Source: Prevotellaceae bacterium UBA1746 (lineage in GTDB: Bacteria > Bacteroidota > Bacteroidia > Bacteroidales > Bacteroidaceae). From it: a stretch of DNA of 64,000 nucleotides. Position numbers and translations under genes: made by a program. The stretch lies in contig DCHS01000038.1 of NCBI GenBank assembly GCA_002314875.1, positions 1-64,000 of the forward strand, in the 5' to 3' direction. A model generated the notes under the pieces. It searched no databases and had not been told where the DNA came from. It worked only from the letters and a program-made list of their open reading frames with translations. Of the stretch, positions 61,581 through 64,000 are shown piece by piece (positions within the stretch are counted from its first letter, which is position 1; each line of letters begins with the position of its first letter).

Positions 61581-62177
61581 TTAAAGCATTTCGAGAGAAA
61601 TATCGTATTCTTCCGCCATCCTGCGCATATTTATAATGGCATAGCGCATACGGCCGAGAGAGGTATTGATGCTCACACCGGTCTCGTCGGCAATCTCCTT
61701 GAAAGATTTGTTTTCGTAATAACGCATATAGACCACCTCACGCTGGTTGTCGGGGAGATTGTTCATCAAACGCTTGACATCACGGAGGGTCTGCTCGTTG
61801 ATGAGTTCTGCCTCATGGTAGCTGTCAACGAGATCGGCGTTGTTGAGAAGATCGATATTGTCATCGTCGTGGGATACCACATGCATGTGGGCATCCTGAC
61901 GATAGTTGTCGATGATGAGGTTGTGGGCTATGCGCGTCAGCCAGGAGAGGAAATAGCCTCCCTCGGTATAACGGCAGGACTTTAACGTCATAATCGCCTT
62001 GACGAATGTCTCCTGGAAGATATCGTCGACGAGGTCTGCCTGCTGCGAGAGTTGATAGGAAATATAATTATACAGACGATCCTTATAACGAAGTAGTAAT
62101 TCGTCGAATGCCTCATTGCATCCGCCGACATATTTTGCGACCAACACATCGTCGGTCATTTTGCTGAAATTATCCAT
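61581..62177 (-). CDS. ECF-type RNA polymerase sigma factor
   Basis: A 198-residue cytoplasmic sigma-70 family regulator. Region 2 is at about 20-95 (AFDELLLRYKDRLYNYISYQL, DIFQETFVKAI for the -10/core contacts, YFLSWLTRIAHNLIIDNYRQ) and region 4 at about 130-185 (LPDNQREVVYMRYYENKSFKEIADETGVSINTSLGRMRYAI). There is no region 1 or 3. No anti-sigma gene is adjacent, so it may act as one of the stand-alone ECF factors of Bacteroidetes, some of which control envelope or secretion genes. Whether it controls the exported genes here is unknown. Monocistronic. Confidence 0.93.
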   Translation of the reverse strand: MDNFSKMTDDVLVAKYVGGCNEAFDELLLRYKDRLYNYISYQLSQQADLVDDIFQETFVKAIMTLKSCRYTEGGYFLSWLTRIAHNLIIDNYRQDAHMHVVSHDDDNIDLLNNADLVDSYHEAELINEQTLRDVKRLMNNLPDNQREVVYMRYYENKSFKEIADETGVSINTSLGRMRYAIINMRRMAEEYDISLEML

Positions 62178-62295
62178 TACGTGGTAAATTTTGTTTTGGA
62201 GTAATCTTCAGTCTATAGGCTATTTCGTTTTAAAGGTGTTAGAAAAAAGTGATTAAAATTGTTTGAAAAACGCTGTATAATTCGTTTTGATGGTG

Positions 62296-62303
62296 CAAAT
62301 GTA
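62296..62303 (-). promoter_or_regulatory. Promoter -7 box for the sigma factor gene
   Basis: On the minus strand this reads TACATTTG followed by CACC, matching TAnnTTTG. The leader to 62177 is about 110 bases, long for this window. Confidence 0.6.
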
Positions 62304-62398
62304 AACTAAAAATGCGAGTTTTCCAACCTTATTGTCTTATTTTTTCTTAAAAACGGCAATTTTTTGCTAAAAAGCAATTTTTATAGCACAAAAAACAC

Positions 62399-62406
62399 TA
62401 ATTTTG
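62399..62406 (+). promoter_or_regulatory. Promoter -7 box for the M28 peptidase
   Basis: TAATTTTG matches TAnnTTTG and lies 20 bases before the ATG at 62427. It overlaps the longer reading frame, supporting the later start. Confidence 0.6.
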
Positions 62407-62426
62407 CACTACAAAATAATAAATTT

Positions 62427-63488
62427 ATGAAAAAGATTCTTCTCGCAGCGTTGTTCGTTGGTTCTTTCGGATTCGCTGCCCAATCATCAGCAAAATCAGT
62501 AAAGCCTACCAAGGCCCAGCGCGCCCAGCAGGAACTTATGCAAAAGGCTTGCGAACGTGGTTTGTCAAGTATCAACCGTGCCTCCTCAGAGGCTATCATA
62601 GGATTCCTTGCCTCCGATGCCCTCGAAGGCCGCGAGGCTGGTTACAACACGAGCATCATCGCGGGAGAATATATGGTCAGCCAGTTGATCGAAGCGGGTT
62701 TGGAACCCCTCGACGGCAGTTACCGCCACCGCTTCTCGGCTTATCAGGCAGCGTCCACCCGTCGTCCCGGAAACCGGTGGGAAGTGAATGCCGACAGCAT
62801 CGCCAAGCTTCAGCAGGGTCCCCATCGCAGGATGGACATGATGAATGTCTTCGGTGTCATCCCCGGCGAAATCCAGGACGAATATGTCATCGTCGGTGCT
62901 CACCGTGACCATTGGGGCCTCGACCCCTGGAAGGTGGGCGATCAGATCTATAACGGTGCTGACGACAACGCTTCCGGTGTCAGCTGTGCACTCCAGATTG
63001 CCCGTGCCTTCAAGGCCAGCGGCATGAAGCCCCGCCGTACCGTCATCTTCGCTTTCTGGGATGGTGAGGAAAAGGGAACGCTCGGTTCTACCTATTTCAC
63101 CCAGACCTGGCCACAGATCAAGCAGGTCAAGGGCTATCTGAATTTCGATATGGAAGGTGGAAACACGCAGCCCGACAATCCTCCGTATTTCGCTTATATC
63201 TACAGCCAGGAAAATCCTGCTTTCGGTGAATGGATCAAGAATGATGTAGAAAAATACAACCTCGGTCTCGATCCCAGCGTCCGTCCTACGGAGAATCTCC
63301 TCGGCGGCAGCGATCAGGGCAATTTCGTAAAACTTGGTATCCCCTTCATCTGGTACCACACCGACTGGACGCCGTACTATCATCAGGTTACCGACGAGCC
63401 CGAGCACATCAACTGGGACAAGCTGGTGGATATCACCAAGGCCAGTTACCTCAACGCCTGGAATCTCGCCAACGAAGAGAACTATTAA
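62427..63488 (+). CDS. M28-family zinc peptidase
   Basis: A 353-residue exported aminopeptidase-like protein. The start at 62427 gives a signal peptide (MKKILLAALFVGSFGFAAQ); a frame from 62364 would run through the promoter. The core is at about 145-345, with co-catalytic metal ligands in GAHRDHWG (His159 region), GADDNASG (Asp179), FWDGEEKGTLGS (catalytic Glu214 and ligand Glu215), NFDMEGG (Asp) and the last His in WYHTDWTPYYHQ. There is no PA insert. The N-terminal helical part (about 30-130) contacts the substrate in related enzymes. Probably periplasmic or surface-attached and active on di- or tripeptides. A small hairpin at 63492 separates it from the next gene. Confidence 0.92.
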   Translation: MKKILLAALFVGSFGFAAQSSAKSVKPTKAQRAQQELMQKACERGLSSINRASSEAIIGFLASDALEGREAGYNTSIIAGEYMVSQLIEAGLEPLDGSYRHRFSAYQAASTRRPGNRWEVNADSIAKLQQGPHRRMDMMNVFGVIPGEIQDEYVIVGAHRDHWGLDPWKVGDQIYNGADDNASGVSCALQIARAFKASGMKPRRTVIFAFWDGEEKGTLGSTYFTQTWPQIKQVKGYLNFDMEGGNTQPDNPPYFAYIYSQENPAFGEWIKNDVEKYNLGLDPSVRPTENLLGGSDQGNFVKLGIPFIWYHTDWTPYYHQVTDEPEHINWDKLVDITKASYLNAWNLANEENY

Positions 63489-63491
63489 CAA

Positions 63492-63527
63492 GTCTGGAAG
63501 TTCCCCGGAAAAGTAGAAGTTCCAGAC
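63492..63527 (+). terminator. Weak hairpin after the M28 gene
   Basis: An 8-base-pair stem GTCTGGAA / TTCCAGAC with a 20-base loop and no T-run. It may slow or process a transcript but is not a convincing terminator, so read-through to the next gene is likely. Confidence 0.4.
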
Positions 63528-63539
63528 ATATAAAAACGA

Positions 63540-64000
63540 ATGAAACGAACAGTCTTACTTTTTTGTTGTCTCCTTGCCACAATACAGATGCTGGCACAGG
63601 CGCCGATGACCAACACCGCCTTTAACGACGGCGAAAAGGTGAGTTACCTCCTCAAGTTCAGTCTCGGTCCTATCAATATGACGGTGGGAACGGCAGAGTG
63701 GAGTATTGGTTCCACGACCTACAAAGGAACTAAAGGTCATAAGATCAGCCTCCGGACCACTACCAACAAGAGGGCCGATAAGTATTTCATTCTCCGCGAC
63801 ACCATGACGACCTATGTCACCGACCAGCTCGTTCCCATGCTGTTTGATAAGAAGGGAAGGGAGAGCAAGCGCTATAAGGTGGACCGCGTGGAATACAGTT
63901 ACAGCGGCGGAAAGTGCCATGTCTCGAACTATCATCGTCTGGATTCCCGAGAACCGACGACGAGCAAATATTCCTCCACGGCCTGTGCCTACGATATGGT
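63540..64000 (+). CDS. DUF3108-like exported protein (runs off the window)
   Basis: The first 153 residues of a gene cut by the window edge. Signal peptide to about 21 (MLAQAP). The visible part (FNDGEKVSYLLKFSLGPINMTVGTAEWSI, then KISLRTTTNKRADKYFILRDTMTTYVTDQLVPMLFDKKGRESKRYKVDRVEY) has the start typical of DUF3108-family proteins (GEKL.Y.I.[FY]. ...G.A ... D.......L.P..), an exported beta-barrel-like family of unknown function. It lies 52 bases after the M28 gene on the same strand and may be co-transcribed with it. Confidence 0.75.
   Translation, partial: MKRTVLLFCCLLATIQMLAQAPMTNTAFNDGEKVSYLLKFSLGPINMTVGTAEWSIGSTTYKGTKGHKISLRTTTNKRADKYFILRDTMTTYVTDQLVPMLFDKKGRESKRYKVDRVEYSYSGGKCHVSNYHRLDSREPTTSKYSSTACAYDM

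Larger units (their letters stand above)
62178..62426. other. Divergent intergenic region
   Basis: AT-rich, with a -7 box on each strand and no other structure that I can support. Confidence 0.5.

Overview
The window looks like chromosome of a Bacteroidales bacterium, most likely a Prevotellaceae member from a gut or rumen habitat. The evidence is the Bacteroidetes-type promoters (a -7 box of the form TAnnTTTG, often with a TTTG element about 20 bases upstream), the weak Shine-Dalgarno sequences, and the domain families present (FISUMP-type lectin-like domains, Omp28-like proteins, DUF4230, M6/M16/M28/M1 peptidases). At least 17 exported proteins end in a type IX secretion (T9SS) type A-like tail or a shortened version of it, with the pattern Y-[DN]-L-x-G-[RK]-R followed by G-[VI]-x-I-x-[ND]-G-K-K. 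I saw no rRNA, tRNA, CRISPR array, phage module or intact transposase.

Layout. Bases 1-361 are non-coding and rich in palindromes. Bases 362-6936 hold a tightly packed set of secreted proteins: one short tail-bearing protein, then five genes carrying seven copies of a FISUMP / C-type-lectin-like domain, interrupted by one small T9SS-tail protein and by a 235-base MITE-like element. Next come gpsA, a lipoprotein, a DUF4230 pair, a secreted M6 peptidase, an ATP-grasp/esterase pair, an EamA transporter and a coiled-coil lipoprotein (6944-16767). Bases 16823-25267 hold three large surface or secreted proteins. A coiled-coil exported protein and an M16 peptidase follow, then a 0.7 kb intergenic region with several unexplained repeats. 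Bases 29565-38732 hold an Omp28-like protein and five tandem paralogues of a family I do not recognise. Bases 38806-56048 hold eight more secreted proteins, including two further Omp28-like proteins, an M6 peptidase, an adhesin-like protein and an OB-fold repeat protein. The last segment is mostly housekeeping: glycerate kinase, folC, an M1 aminopeptidase, an ECF sigma factor, an M28 peptidase and a truncated DUF3108 gene.

Overall the window is an export-heavy accessory region. Roughly 28 of 36 genes encode exported proteins, and most of these belong to locally duplicated families (lectin-like, Omp28-like, the five-gene family, M6 peptidases). Four kinds of short intergenic repeat are scattered between the duplicated genes: a TATAAACC repeat family, a dispersed AT-armed palindrome, the MITE-like element with a solo end elsewhere, and the palindromes at the left edge. 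All seven convergent gene pairs share a bidirectional hairpin terminator. No single defined new system is proven. The best candidates for something undescribed are the lectin-like array with its single tail-bearing partner, the five-paralogue array, and the widespread mini sorting tail.
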